Assembly (NCBI RefSeq): GCF_021018805.1 | Contig: NC_086251.1 | Location: forward strand, 19,077,098 to 19,141,097 | Reading direction: 5' to 3' | Origin: Prinia subflava | Taxonomy: Eukaryota > Chordata > Aves > Passeriformes > Cisticolidae | Length of the DNA: 64,000 bases | In this document: piece after piece, positions 12,701 through 25,669 of the stretch | Numbering within the stretch: the stretch's first letter is position 1 | How the letters are laid out: every line of letters starts with the position of its first letter | Notes under the pieces: model-generated | The model's input: only the letters and a program-made list of their open reading frames with translations | What the model was told of the DNA's origin: nothing | The model's database searches: none | Program-made: the position numbers and the translations under genes

Positions 12701-15174
12701 AGGTGCCAGACAAGGATCTAGGGCTTTCCTTGAAAATGAATTTCTGATGAAGTGTTTTTCCCCCATCAGGCTGGTACCCTAATTTATTGACTTTCAGTTC
12801 CTATTTTGTGTCTATACTTGTTTTCCCGAGTCCTTAAAAATGCAGATGCCTATGTGTATGCATTTGTCCAAAGTTTCCTAATGCTCCAAACAGTGGGGAG
12901 TTGGACATACTGCCTTCTGTGGAAAGATGGTTCTTGTAATAAGTTCAAAAATTGTCTTCTGTAACTGCTTAACGTTCTCCAGTATTTCATAGGAAGATCC
13001 TGTTACTCTCCACGGGCTATGAACTTAGAAAACTGAGAACTAAATAGACACCAGGGATTGTCCCAGTACTGACCTTCTGACTACACATTTCTTGCTCACT
13101 GCCCCAAATTACTTATTTTCTATAGTAGAACAATACAGTGATCTTACTTGCTCTCTCTGTTCCTGTAAGGGCAAAAAAATTACCAGGATAATTTAAATTA
13201 GCTCTTAATAAAGCCTTTCTGATTTATTGCAGACTCTTCTGGAAAGTTAAGCCTCCCATAAAATCCTTAGCAGTGATTTGGAAATTTAATTATGTTTTTG
13301 CTTCAGAGGTTATGAAAAAAAAATTTCTTTGTGAGGGAGGGGAAGGAAGCTGAACTTTTGAAATCAGTCTTTTCCACCAAGGAAGGCCAGCTAGAGCTAG
13401 GTTCATGAATAAAAGTTGTTTTTTATGGAGCAAGATTTCTAAGCAAAGGAAAAGAGAAACCATAACTGAGAGCTAGCATTCAAGGAAGCTCTTGAGGCCA
13501 ACATCAGCAAAACTTTTGGTTTATTACCACAGCCCAGGCACAGTTACACTGATGTAAAATAAGGGAGCCAAAAGAGTATTACCATTTACCTCTGTTATGA
13601 ATGCCACATATTAGTGCACACGATTGCCCGTCCTGGGTGGCGGTGAGGATGACGATGCACAGGAGCACATTACCACCACCATCACCATCCAAACCCATGA
13701 AAATCCCTCTCCACACAGTATTCACATGGAGGAGTTGCTGATGCTGCTTTCAGAAGGAAGAATGAGTGTCAGGGCCTTGATCTGTCAGCTGTAAGACCAG
13801 ATCTTTGCCCTTTTCACCCCTTCTATGCCATTCAGCTAGTGCCTTTTAAAGGCTTTATTTGAGCCTTATATATTTACCTACAGCCACATATCAAAATCAA
13901 TACCTTCTCTTTAGAATTCGTTTGATGCATTACAGTACTAGAGAGAATTTCCAGTGGGAACACTGGGAAATTGGAGATTAGTTACCAAGTAAATATCTGA
14001 GATCTGGTGCCAGAAGGCTGTCCTGGTTTTGTAAGCACAATTTAATAATTTTTTGCCTTTGTGTGTGTCAAAATCATAACTGAATTATTCTTGCTTGTGA
14101 TTCTGAAGAATTTTGTCTGAGATCCTTTTCTCTTTTTTCTCTCAGTGGCAGCTTCTGGAGTCTTTCTTTCCACTCTGTTTGTGGAAAAACCTGGTCTAAT
14201 GAGGCTGCACAAGACAAATGCATCCCCCATCTTGGTCCCCTGGGTCATCAGAGCTCTTCTTTGCTTTGTTCCTCCTGATGCTTAATCCAACCTGCTGTGC
14301 AAAGGAGGCTGTTCTAATTGTGTTTGCTCCCTACACAAATTTCTGTGGTAAACAAAGGTTTTGCCATACTTTTCATTATACTAAAAATCTTAACAAACAC
14401 TTCCTCAACTACTGACTTTTTCTCCCCCAACAATTTGGGTCCAGCTGTTCATTTAACAAATAACGGTGTTGCTCTTTTCTTTTAGCACCCTCTAATAAGC
14501 CAAGAGTAAATTACTGACTGACCTACTTACTGGGATTGTTAAATAATCCTCAATATGACAGTATAATTTGATGCCTTAAAATACAGGGCATACAAGTTCC
14601 AATTTAAAAGAAAAAATATTGGATGTTAACACAAGTGGGTAACATAACAGCCTGAGGAATATTATGTTTCATATCTAAGGTTCCCCTCCCTTTTTTTATT
14701 CCCTTCAGCAACAGCATTTTGTTCTCCCTTCTTGTACATGAACTAATTCCAGAATTTCTGAATGAATATTTCACCCATCTCTGAATGGTCTGGAGCTAAA
14801 CTAAGATACGTGTTTTCTATCTTTAATAGGTAGTATGTTTTAAAGGGAGAGCAAAACATGTGCTTGCATTTCTTGCTTCGTGCATTCCTTGTGCATCTCT
14901 GAGCATTTATCAGTGATGGCCCATTTAAAGAAGAAAAGTATTTCAGGAGTAGGGGGTATCACTAAGATACTAAATTTTCTTTCTTAGAAAGATGATGGAA
15001 ATGTTTCAAAGTCAACAGTCAGGCAGTTATCTTCCTGATTTAGCAAGATATTGTACTTAACTCTACCTAAAAAGCATTTTGTGTTACACATTCACGCTTT
15101 AGCACTGAAACTCAATTTCTTTAGATCCACAATGTCATAAGTCTATAACCATATTTGTCTGTTTGGGACCATTT

Positions 15175-15859
15175 CACAGAATCACAGAATGGGTCAGGTT
15201 GGAAGAAACCACAGTGATCTGATCCAACTTCCTTGCTCCAGCAGGGCCATCCCAGAGCACGTGGCACAGGATTGTGTCCAGATAGATCCTGAATGTCTCC
15301 AGGGAGGGACACTCCACACCCTCTATGGCAATCCACCTCATGATCACCCACACAGTAAAGAAGTTCTTCCTTGTGTTCAGATTAAACTTCTGTGCATCAG
15401 TTTCTGCCCACTGCCTCTTGTCCTATTGCTTGGCTCCGTCCTCATGGCACCCTCACTTCAGATATTTACTAACATGGATGAGGTCTCCTCTCAGTCTTCT
15501 CTTCTTGAGGCTGAAGGCCCAGTTCCCTCAGCATTTCCTCATAAGTGAGGTGTTCCAGTCCCTTAACCCTCTTTTTTTGCCCTCCACTGGATTTGTTCCA
15601 GGAACTCCAAGTCTCTCTTGTCCTGAGGAGCCCAGAACTGGACACAGCTCTCCAGATGTGCCTCACTCACCAGGGCTGAGAAGAGGGGCAGGATCCTTTC
15701 CCTCGACCTGCTGGCAGTGCTGTTCCTAGGGCACCCCAGGATCCCAGGGGCCTTCTTGCCCACTGCTGGCTCATGGACAGCTCGTTTTCCACCAGGACCC
15801 CCAGGTCCTTCTCCACAGAGCTGCTTTCCAGCAGGTTCCCCCCAGCCTGCCCTTTCAGT
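15175..15859 (-). mobile_element. CR1 LINE fragment, 5'-truncated, minus strand
   Basis: The left edge reads CACAGAATCACAGAAT, the reverse complement of the CR1 terminal octamer repeat, so the element's 3' end is here and it runs leftward. It continues through the typical reverse-complement CR1 3' UTR blocks: TTGGAAGAAACC, the clustered 'AAGAAGTTCTTCCT', 'CTTCTTGAGGCTGAA', 'CCCAGAACTGGACACAGC' and 'CCCCCAGGTCCTTCTC'. About 685 bp are retained, covering the 3' UTR and the tail of the second ORF. No intact reading frame remains. Open frames of 60-130 residues across it on both strands are shadows. Confidence 0.95.
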
Positions 15860-18800
15860 AGTAAGTAAGATATGAGGAAAGATACTATCCCTTCAAAATT
15901 CTCTGCTGAATTTTCTTCTTAGTTGCTACCTTCTTCCTATTATGTTAATTCCAGTCCCCTTATTATAAAATTTTAACACACTACTGCTCGCCTATAGAAA
16001 TAATTATAACAAACTTCAAGTTTCATGTATGACAGAGTTCCAGTTCAAATGTTGACAAGGATGGATCTACTTTTGATTATTACTGCACAGGTGTGGCAAG
16101 CTCCTAGTGGTCTCTAAAGAGATCTTCAAGGCTGTTGTATTCCTCATGATTCACCCTGTTTTATAATAGAGCCTGGCCTGAAGTTCCTGAGCATGGCTGC
16201 GTTTCAGAGTTGCTGAATGCGTGCCCTGGTCATCACTTTGAATAAGTTATTTCATTGCAAACCCATGAGTAACGGGATTTCTAATTTCCACTTTGTTGCT
16301 TAAACAACCTCTTAGGCTTTGGGCCTTCGTGTAGATGTCACTGAAGACTTCCAGCAAATGTGTGGTTACTGGCAAACTAAAAAATGTTGCAGCTTCAGCT
16401 GTGTAGAAGCCTCTGCTTATACATTCAACCTTGGGTTAAGCAAGGAACATTTATTACACAGTTAGAAATCTTCTCTATATGGGTTTATTTGATTTCTGTT
16501 CTAACAAGGACAAGTGCCAGACATTAAAAAAATAATGTGTGATCTAACATACTTTATTCTGCCAGAGGAAGGGCTTTATTGGATGAGAAAGGTCTCCACA
16601 AGAAGCTGAGAGAAAACTTGTAGTGATTAGAAAAATGTGTCAAACGTATCTCAGCAACTTTCAAGAAAGAACTGAGAACATCTGTATTAAAATTAAATGC
16701 TTGGTCACTTCAGTGTGTGTGGAACAAGAATAAAAATTACCTAGTGATAGTACTCAGCTACTGGTTCTAACCAGGCATTCCATTTACATTGAAACAAGAC
16801 AATGAGAATAAAAAAGTACTCAAGAAGGAAGAATTTGGCTATGCTACAGAGGTTTGATAATTATCTGGTGGTACTTGAAATATGTGAAGAGAGAAGTTGT
16901 GGAGTCAGGTTTGTTTACCGGGTGTCTTACAGAGGAATTAAAATACAGCTTCTTTTGCCTAATTTTCAGACCTATGTACTACTGTCATGTTGTCTAGGAG
17001 ACTGATGAATTACCTCACAACAAAAATGATGAAAGCATTGTTTTGACATGTGTAAGACTGGACTGATAAAGCAGTAGACCATATTACAAAAGCAATTGGA
17101 TATTGACCTTATAGGAGGAAGGCCTCGGTAGCTGCAGCAAACTTTATTTCAACAGTGGAGACTAGGATAGAAGAAGAAAGGAGAAATTAATAAAATGCAT
17201 GTGATGCCATTCAGCTGCATTTCTCCATCTGTTCGGCATCACAAGTGTTTAGTCAGCATTATTGGCAGACATATTCTAACACCTAATTCTTGTTCTGTGA
17301 GAGGCACTACAACAGTTGCTAAATAAAAGTGCCAAAACTGCCAGAACTGGAGGGAAGAATGAAGTTCAGTAGATTCTTTGCTTTAACAAACACTTCTTGC
17401 CTGCTCCTTCTAATCAATTTATTCTACTATATGATCACAGAGGGATCATTGTTAGTTGTCCTTGTAGTAAACACTGCTAAGTATGTTACATTTTTGACAT
17501 TCTCTCTCTCTGTTTGCCTTCAGGAAAACTCCATGGAGATACTCTAACTGCAGAGCAGCAGGTGTAAATCAGCCTGTATGAATCTTTCTGCTGCATATGC
17601 TTTAGGGTTTTCAGGATCTGGGCTAGCTCTTTTAGTACTGCATGCTATGATGACATTGGAAGCCCACCAGTTTTCAATTTCCATATTGCTGTAAGTGAGG
17701 TTTTCCCTATGGCATGACCAGTTTGAGCTGGGTTCTGCTCACTTGTTTGGTGTTCCATGGTGAATGTCTGGTATTTGTTTTAGCACCATGAGGTGCTGGA
17801 AAGAGTCTGCAGAATCCTTCATTGTGTCAGCCGTTCTTATGCAGCAGGGTGTCTCTAAATTAGTATACATGTCAAATGGGAAGTGTTTCTTCAATTTGGA
17901 AAGAAGGGTGGAAAGAAGAGAGGAGTAGAGGATTTCCTCAGCAGTATCAGGAGCAGGATTTCTCACAACACTTGCATGGTCTACTGAGACATGTTCCTTC
18001 TTAATTTCCATTCCAGAGGTCAACAGGTGGAAGATCATATGTCTCACTGGGAAAACCTGCTCCGAGACACTCCTTCCAAAGGGTTTCAAAGGGTGTGGTT
18101 GTATGTGCAAGTCCCAGCAAGTGCCAGTTGCCCTTCTTTACCTGGCAGAAACCCTCTTGAAGCCTTCAGTAGTAACACAATGCTCTATCTGATGGGGAGC
18201 AGGCAAGAACACAGTATTCACAGCATTTAGATGTTTTTCAGGTCTGTGGACAAGATAAATTAATGCACTGGGACCCAGAGAAGAAATGCAAGCGAAAAAG
18301 AAACACAAATTAAATAGTGAAGAGACTATGGTTGTCTGGAAACTTGTCAGGATGTCCTGTGGGCTCATTATGGCTCCAGTGGTGTTTCCCATAATATCAC
18401 ACTACAGTCTAATCAAATAGAGGGTGTATATAATTTTAAGGGGACACTTTAAGGGACCTAAACCTGTACTTTTCCTGTCTATTGTTTTTCTTTTGGACAG
18501 GCTTTGTGAATAAATTGTGAGATGTTTCCTTCTGAGCCACTTGTTTTGTACTAGCAAGGGAAGGCAGCCTCCTTTATTGCTCAACAAAGGACAGCTCTGC
18601 AGTGAAGTGTGTGTCTTGACAAATCTGCCCTGGCAAGGAGTTGCTCCAGTGAGATGGGTGTAGGGAAGACATTCCCACCACCACATGGAGCTAGGGGCAT
18701 AATGGCAGCTGGACTCAGTGGCTACATTAGGCAAGATGTTTGAAAGAGCAACATCTCCAGGATGCACACAGGAAGAAAGCTTGGACTGTGCAAGCAGTTT

Positions 18801-19100
18801 TGTCCAACACACAAAGCCCTAAAATGTTATTGGAGCAAAAGGTTTTTTCTGACCTACAGTTGTCTTCCTGAAGTAGCCAGTCTGAAACCTCATCCACATG
18901 GCTTCTAAAAGCCCTGGAATCTCAGTGCCTGCTAGTTTGTAGAGATGAAACAGCATTAATTTGGTAGCCTTTAAGAGTCTGGCATGGTGTCAAAGATGAT
19001 CTTCAGTGTGTTATGAGGGAAAACTTGTGTTTGCTGTGATCTAATCTCTTTTGCTCAACAGTCCAGTGATGTCATTTAAGAGATGAGAGGAAACAAAGAG
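15860..19100. other. Non-coding unique DNA
   Basis: No gene, RNA or dated repeat is recognised. Base composition is AT-leaning and less strand-biased than the first 15 kb. Short open frames here (for example on the minus strand at 17739-18110 and 18402-18812) show no familiar domains, no flanking splice signals that I trust and no protein-like repetition. Confidence 0.6.
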
Positions 19101-19675
19101 TGTTTGATTTTGTTGGGGTAGAGTTAATTTTCCTCTCAATAGGTAGTGTGGGTCTGTGTTTTGGATTTGTTCTGGAAACAGCTCTGAAAATTCAGGGATG
19201 TTTCAGTTATTGTTGAGCTGTTCTTACACAGAATCAAGGCCTTTTTCTGCTTCTCACACCACTCCACCAGCGAGGAGGCTGGGGGTGCACAAGGAGTTAG
19301 GAAGGCACACAGCCAGAACAGCTGACCCCAGCTGACCAAAGGGATATTCCAGACCACAGGGCATTGTGCTCAAACATAAAGCTGGGGGAAGAAGAAGGAA
19401 GGGTTGGATCACTTTAGTCTTCCCAAGTCACCATTACACATGATCGAGCCCTCCTTTCCTGGGGAAGGCTGAACTCCTGCCCATGGGAAGTGAATTAATT
19501 ACTTGTTTTGTTTTGCTTGTATGCACATGGCTTTTGCTTTCCCTATTAAAGTGTCTTTATCACAACCCACAAGTTTTCTCATTTTTACCCTTCTGATTCT
19601 CTCCCCATCCCACTGTGGGGGATTGTGCGAGCGGCTCTGTCTGGCCGAGTTGCCAGTTGGTGTTGAACCATGACA
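19101..19675 (+). mobile_element. Solo LTR of a passerine-type endogenous retrovirus
   Basis: A segment of roughly 575 bp begins near TGTT and ends ...ACCATGACA, fitting the TG...CA form of retroviral LTRs. It has a TATA-like CATAAA at 19375-19380 in the U3/R region and an ATTAAA polyadenylation signal at 19545-19550, followed by a T/C-rich stretch. From memory the overall sequence resembles an LTR common in songbird genomes; I cannot name the family with certainty. No primer-binding site, gag/pol sequence or second LTR follows, so it appears to be a solo LTR left by recombination. The 5' edge is approximate and no target-site duplication could be seen. Confidence 0.8.
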
Positions 19676-21724
19676 GTCTCAGATCCAAAAAGATATTTAA
19701 TCTAAGAATTGGGAGGACAAGCCACAGGGTCCAAAAAACTTATGTACAGGTTTTGTATATTCCAGTTTTCAGAAGAATATAATTCTACAGCATGACAGTT
19801 TGAGATTTTTAATCTCCTCCAAAAATCCTTGCTTCAGTATTGTATCTATTTGTACTTCTCAAATGATCCCTGTTGATGTTTCACATCAGTAGAAGACTGG
19901 TCTTTGGAGAAAGTAGAAGCATCTGGATATGGAACACTATTAAATATACAGTACAGCAGAAGCTGGGTGCACTCCACTTCTTTTCAGCACTGCTCCATTT
20001 CATTTGAGACCATGTACTTAGCTGAGTCTGGAAATCTGTTTTCTGGGGGCTGCACGAGCACAAGACTCCTGTTCTGAATGGCTGCTAGACTGCAATCTTT
20101 CTGTCGAAACAAAAAGTCAGAGATAAACAGGGAGGGAAAGGACCAGTTTCAGAGATGAGCAGAGCTGGACAAGTCTGATCCTTACTATGGTGATTTGCCA
20201 ACTTGGCCATGCTGCTTCCTCAAACTCTCCAGGGAGCAGGGCAGTTACCAGCCTCTGCCAGGCTACATACACTGCAGCTGCACGCAGAAGTGCAACAAGT
20301 CAGGCAGCAGGCAGGACACGGGGAGAAAACAGCAGTGCTTAATTTGAACTGACTGCATTTGATGCAACACATCAGGAGCTGTAAAGGGACAGGAGGCATT
20401 TCTCTGTAACCGGACTGCTGATGTCAACTTGGATAGCAGATGCTCCAGCTAGAGGCAGGATAGAAAAGGTCTCATTTTCTCACAGGATCTACCTGTGAAT
20501 TCTACTGTTTCCCTTTAGCCTTCTCAGCTTTCTCTTACACTGAGACCTCTGTGATTTTCATATGGAAAAAGTGAAAATGGGTGGTCCTTGTTCTGCATCA
20601 CTTTTCCTACAGAGGGGCAGGATTGGCAAGAAATGGTGATTAAATATTTGCACTTTTTCACTTTTGATTTATTTCAGCAATCAGCCCACTGCTGCACCCA
20701 TGCACACATTAAAAGCTGAATGTGCAGTAGTCAAGTGTCATACCATCCTTTAATTTTGCCTTGTGCAGTCAGATTACACTCAATAGTATGATGCAGAAGC
20801 ATTCTGTGGGGACACAGCAGTGGCAATCCCATCAAATCATTGGCAGGAATGCATAATCTACAGCCCTGCATAAACCCTGGGTCCCACAGGAATCTAAATC
20901 TGACCTGCACAGCATAAGGAATTGCTGCACTTGAGAAACTGAAGCAACTGGAGAAGGCTCAAGTGCTGACCTCCCTCTGTTTTAGACCCCTGCTGCCCCA
21001 ACTGAAGGAATTCTATCCTGAGCCTGCCAATTGATACACATTCATGCTGCTTATTGAAAGAGACAATGCCCTGGCTATTAAATCTCATACTTGCTGATAG
21101 GTTTGATGGTGTTGCTGCAGCTGTTAGGCAAAATGTGTAATTTTGACTTTTTTCTCTAGGAAGTTGTTTTAGCATGCTCAAGTTGCTTTTGGTATCATGG
21201 CTTGACTAATCTCTGTATATTACTATTATTCCAGTACAGCCTGAAGAAAAATTTGGGTGCCAAGTAAAAGGCACTGTGTGTGCATATTATCTGCTTCTCT
21301 GCAGTGCTTTGTTCTTGCAAACTTGCTCTTACAAAACACAACACAGAAGATGACAGGAGAAAGTGAGACCGAGAATTCAAAGTGGTGGAAATTAGCAGTT
21401 AGCTGAGGGTTTGTTCCCATTCTTGGTGTCTTGGATAGCTGTTGGTTTGGGGTTTTGTTTTAATCCATAAAGACTGTAGTAAACGAGTAAGAGGCAGTTC
21501 CTTTGTTTCTGCTCTGTTTGTATCAGTGTGCAGCTATTGGTATGAAATGCTGCCATTCCCTGAGCATCCCGGCTAAACAAAAACCTTTGGAACAAAGTGC
21601 TCATAAAGGGCAAACAAGAAGCGTGGGCTTGGGGTGGGGTTGCATGTGTGAACACTGGTGTTTAATTTACACTGATATTTCTTCGTCCATCTAGAAAAGA
21701 GTTAAACTGCAGAATCACCTGATC
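19676..21724. other. Non-coding unique DNA
   Basis: No gene or repeat is recognised. Only short open frames with no recognisable domain occur on either strand, and nothing looks like a spliced exon. Confidence 0.55.
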
Positions 21725-22325
21725 CGCTTTTCACCTCCCGAGGTTGTTCCTTAGGATGAGAAATACTTTCCTATCCGCTTTTGAAAGAAACAACTTCAAA
21801 ACCTTTGTGGCCGGGATGCCATCCTGCTCTGCACAGCCCGGGTTCAGCTGGACCGAGATGCAGCCACCATCAGCAAGACAAAGGCAGAGATAATGAAAAC
21901 GGGAACTAACCCAAAGAATTAAGGGGACCGAGCAGCATCTGATGAGAGCTGAAAGGAAAACCCGGCTGGTGTTTCCGAGCCCTGCATGGTCATCCCCACT
22001 GCGAGTGAGCGGCTTCATCGCAGGATGCCAGGGGGTGAGCACGGCACCAGCAGGTCCCTCTGCAGAAGGTCCCATGTCAGTCACAAGCGTAGTGTGCTTC
22101 TGGCCAAATACAGGAGGGGAAGCGACATGAATGGAGTTGTCTCTTCCCCCTCCGGCAGAATTTTGCAGACAGACGGGAGGTGGAGGGAAGGAGTTAATCT
22201 CTGTGCAGTCAGACTGTGCCTCCTCCCCGCTATTTTCTCCTCAACTCCTCTGTTGTTGCTGCACTGTGGTGCTCGGGCTGAGCTGCCGATGAAGCGGCTC
22301 CCTGATTGCACTGCCCAGGCACGAA
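21725..22325. promoter_or_regulatory. Weakly CpG-enriched segment, possible orphan regulatory island
   Basis: CpG dinucleotides rise noticeably (about two dozen in 600 bp) compared with the depleted flanks, and GC content is moderately higher. It contains overlapping open frames of 60-125 residues on both strands, none recognisable. It ends directly against the A/C-rich tract at 22365. It could be a weak CpG island, a diverged GC-rich transposon or an enhancer. The evidence is composition only. Confidence 0.35.
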
Positions 22326-22364
22326 CACCACCTACTCCAAAATTCAGGCGATTTACTTTTTAAA

Positions 22365-22561
22365 TTACAAAAAAACCCACAACCAAATGAACCCCTCAAA
22401 ACAACAAAAAACAAACAAACAAAACCCCCCACCCCCCCCCCCCAAAAAGACCCCAACCAACCAAACCTCAAAACACCAAACCTAAAAAACCAACTAACCA
22501 ACCAATCAAAAAAAAAAAAAAAAAAAAAAAACACCCCTCAAAAACAAAACCACTCACAAAA
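22365..22561. repeat. A/C-only low-complexity tract (G-rich on minus strand)
   Basis: About 200 bp are composed almost entirely of A and C, with scattered T. No G occurs from 22450 to 22561. It includes C6-A-C12 at 22425-22443, CCAA/ACCA-type repeats and a run of about 23 A starting near 22508. The minus strand is therefore G/T-rich with long G runs capable of quadruplex formation. Glycine/phenylalanine-rich open frames on the minus strand are artefacts. Confidence 0.9.
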
Positions 22562-25500
22562 GGGCTTATTTAGTGTATGCTAGCAGTTTGCTTTCCTCTT
22601 CCCTTAGGATTCAGCTTTTTAAGTCTCTGTGGCAAAGCCTCAGCCATTGCTTTCTTGAAAGCCCTCCCAGACACTGCAATTCTGCTGCTTCTGTGCATTC
22701 CTAAGCAACAGCCGCCACCACTGTCAGCTCTGCCATGAGGATCATCCTGCCTTCCCACTACTTCTTTTATAAGCTCTGCTGCTTTCAGAGATCTGTGTGA
22801 TTGTTCCCATGGGGCCACTGCAGAAAGGCACAGTTACAAAATTAAATCAGAAAGGATCACTGTTAATGCCTAGCTCCGCCCTTCCCATCTAACAGAGGGC
22901 ACAAAGCTTCTTGCTGGAAGTCTTGAGTTGGATCTTGCAACTTTTGGCTGAAAAATAGAATTGCCTAGATACCTGTCTCCACCAAGAGAGGATAGCAGAG
23001 CAAATTCTGGATCAGATCAGCAGTTTGTTTTCCCTAGAATCATATTTTCTTAGGTGCTAAAGTAATTAACACTTCAAAGGCAAACGATATAACATTTTAC
23101 TTGCAAAATTGTAGATAGGGTGTTGATCATAATACTTTTGGATTTTCACATGAGCTATTTCCTGACAAGAAATGGGAATGGTACTGCATCAAGTAAGATC
23201 TGAGTATAGAAATTTGGAAGTTGCCAAAGTCCATCATGCCAGTGTACACATTATTATCTATCCTTACTTTGTGCAGATTTACCCACAATATCTGACCTAA
23301 GCAGTAACCCCTCACTCCCTTGAAAGGTGCAGGTAGGATGTTTTGTGTCCATTTTCACATCTAGGACATGCTGCACCTGGAACTCCCTATTTTGCAGTAC
23401 GACCGTGGGTGCACACAGCAGCCTGCACTGTGATTTTCATGTAACAAAGTCACCTCCTCACCACATGGTCCTTTGTTGATGACAAGGTCTGAGTTTTTAT
23501 TTTAATATTTAAACTGGAAAAGCATTATTATTTCAAGAATCTCTGAACATCAGCAATTCTAAACTCTACTTAGGATTTTTTATGACATATCCTGATTGCA
23601 ATGTAGTCTTTTGGAGTTTATTTCGGAGATGTGCACAAGTCCAAAATCTTCCCCAGTACAAGCATGTGTGGTCTCACTTGGCATGAAGGATATCTGCTGT
23701 CCTGCAGGGCAAATTACTGAACTGAATTTGGCCCAGAGGCATAAACCAGCCTTTGCACAGTATCAGAAATATAATCACATAGCCCTGTTCCTAGAACACT
23801 CCCAGACAACACAACCTCTGCCAATAGGGTCCCAGTTTTAACTGAACTGTGAAACCAAAGTTTGACACGTTGGCTGTTGACTGACACAGGGTGGTGATAG
23901 TACCAGAACCCTGTAGAAGAGTTACTGACTTTTCTCTGCATCATTTTATTTTCAATTAGAGAATCAATCTGATCTGGAAAACCATTGTAGGGGAATAGTC
24001 TATTCACTGGCAAAATCAAAGCATTGACTAACACGATTTTAATTTTAGGACTAGCAATAAACTTCTCTATTTAACACTGGGTTTAGTTTTATCCTTTGAA
24101 AATCAGCCATTTTCCCTAGCCCAAAAAGCTTCCAAAAAAAGTTTCTCAGGGAACAGGGGACAACCTGAATCACAGCTTTTGATGGCCACAGAGAATTTCT
24201 AGCAGACAAGTGGGAAGCCAAGGTGAAAAAGCAGATTGACATAGTTTGATCCCTTATTGATCTCAAGTGTAGGCTGTGCAAAAATTAATGTGTACTTTGG
24301 GCTCCATTTTACACCGGTGATCTCCAAAGTAACACAAACCTTATAATTAGCCATGGGTATCTTATTGTCCCTCCTTCCTGCTTGTTGAGTCTTCCTTGGT
24401 TGATGAAGCCTTTACACTTTTGAAATGTTGTCTCCAAAATTTGAATTTCATCCAGAGGGACTACAGCAGATTTGGTTCTGTGGTAGCCTCATTGCACTTT
24501 TATGACTGTCCCAATGGCTGGGGAAAGAAGGTAAAGGACTGGGTGATTTGCACTTGTTTCTGCAGAGCTGTTAAATTTCTTAACAACATTCTTAAACTAA
24601 GACCTAATTCAGTTTGCACGTGGTATCTAGGGGAAAGGCATTTGGGGCATTTCCAAATACTAAGGCTGTAAATTTTATCACTGAGCACAGTTAGATGGGA
24701 GGAAGGGAGAGAAGGATGGTGGGGCTGCTGCTCTGTTGCTTTTGTTGATGTCTTCATCTGGACACAACAGCCAGAATGCTGCTGATCCTTTGCTTTGAGC
24801 TGTGAATGAGGAGTGTATTTGTGTATTTTTCTGCCTGGCAGCACATGCCAGGTTGGAGGTAAGGAAACCATGGCAGTGGGGTGCAAAATAACTTAAGCCA
24901 CAGAGCTGCTCAGTGCAGAAGTGCAGCTGTTTAGTTTTCTGAAGCCAGAGAGGTTAGTAATGCTGCCTGATGAAAATCCCCTGCCCTAAAGGGTAGCCAC
25001 GGGGGATGGCTCATGGATCACAGTACAATCTGGTGTCCAGAAACACCCTGCCACTAGCACAGCTCCAGACTCTAATCATCATGAATATTCCACACGAGGC
25101 CCTGACTCGTGTTTGCTCACACAGGTTTCAGACAGCACTAACTCTCCATGTGTGGCTGCTGCATGGGACTGTCCATTGCCCAAAATGCAGGCAAGGGAAT
25201 GTATACTTGCCCCTTGTTCACAAACATTTCAGCTTCAGTTACGGGTAAAGGGGACTTTGAACTGAGACAGGAGTCCATGAACTGCAGCACCGCCGGCTTC
25301 TTCCATTCCGCCCACTGTGCTGCAAGGTGTGCTCCTGCTGCAGCAGGGCCAGCAGAAACCTGAGCATGGTTGTATAGTAGGCTGCCCCAGGAAGAATTCA
25401 TGAATTTTGCTTACCTGAGTCCATAAACTTGCCTCTGTAAACTGCTACAGTGGTTTCAATCATTCAGTTTCAATCAATACTTACAAGTTAGGCTGGGGAA

Positions 25501-25669
25501 ACTTATAGATAAAGCTCACACCTCTACATTCTGCAGCATATTAGAAAGGGAAGATGCCCCTTTATCCTAACTCAGAAGGATGTTTTTATTACTGTGAGAT
25601 AATCTGAAGATGAGAGGAGTTACATAAATGAGAGGATGTGGACCTTGCATTCATGTATGTGCACATACA
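22562..25669. other. Non-coding unique DNA
   Basis: Nothing beyond ordinary unique sequence is seen. Open frames are under 130 codons and unrecognised, and no clear repeat was found. Confidence 0.55.

Larger units (their letters stand above)
346..15174. other. Non-coding unique DNA (intergenic or intronic), T/G-leaning
   Basis: No coding exon is recognised in this stretch. Open frames are short, overlap in several frames and have no familiar domain. The + strand repeatedly shows T- and G-rich low-complexity patches: 537-555 (19 T), about 1540-1585, about 4980-5010 (TTTG repeats), about 6055-6105 and about 8320-8375. Other simple tracts are an A-rich run at 6827-6879 and a CT run at 9757-9774. 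A short CR1-like piece may lie at 7125-7155. The T/G bias is compatible with a long + strand intron starting at the left CpG island, but this is an impression, not a computed skew. Confidence 0.6.

Noticed and set aside
15189..15729. Open frames of 119-134 codons on + strand
   Set aside because: They run antisense through a CR1 3' region and correspond to no CR1 protein.
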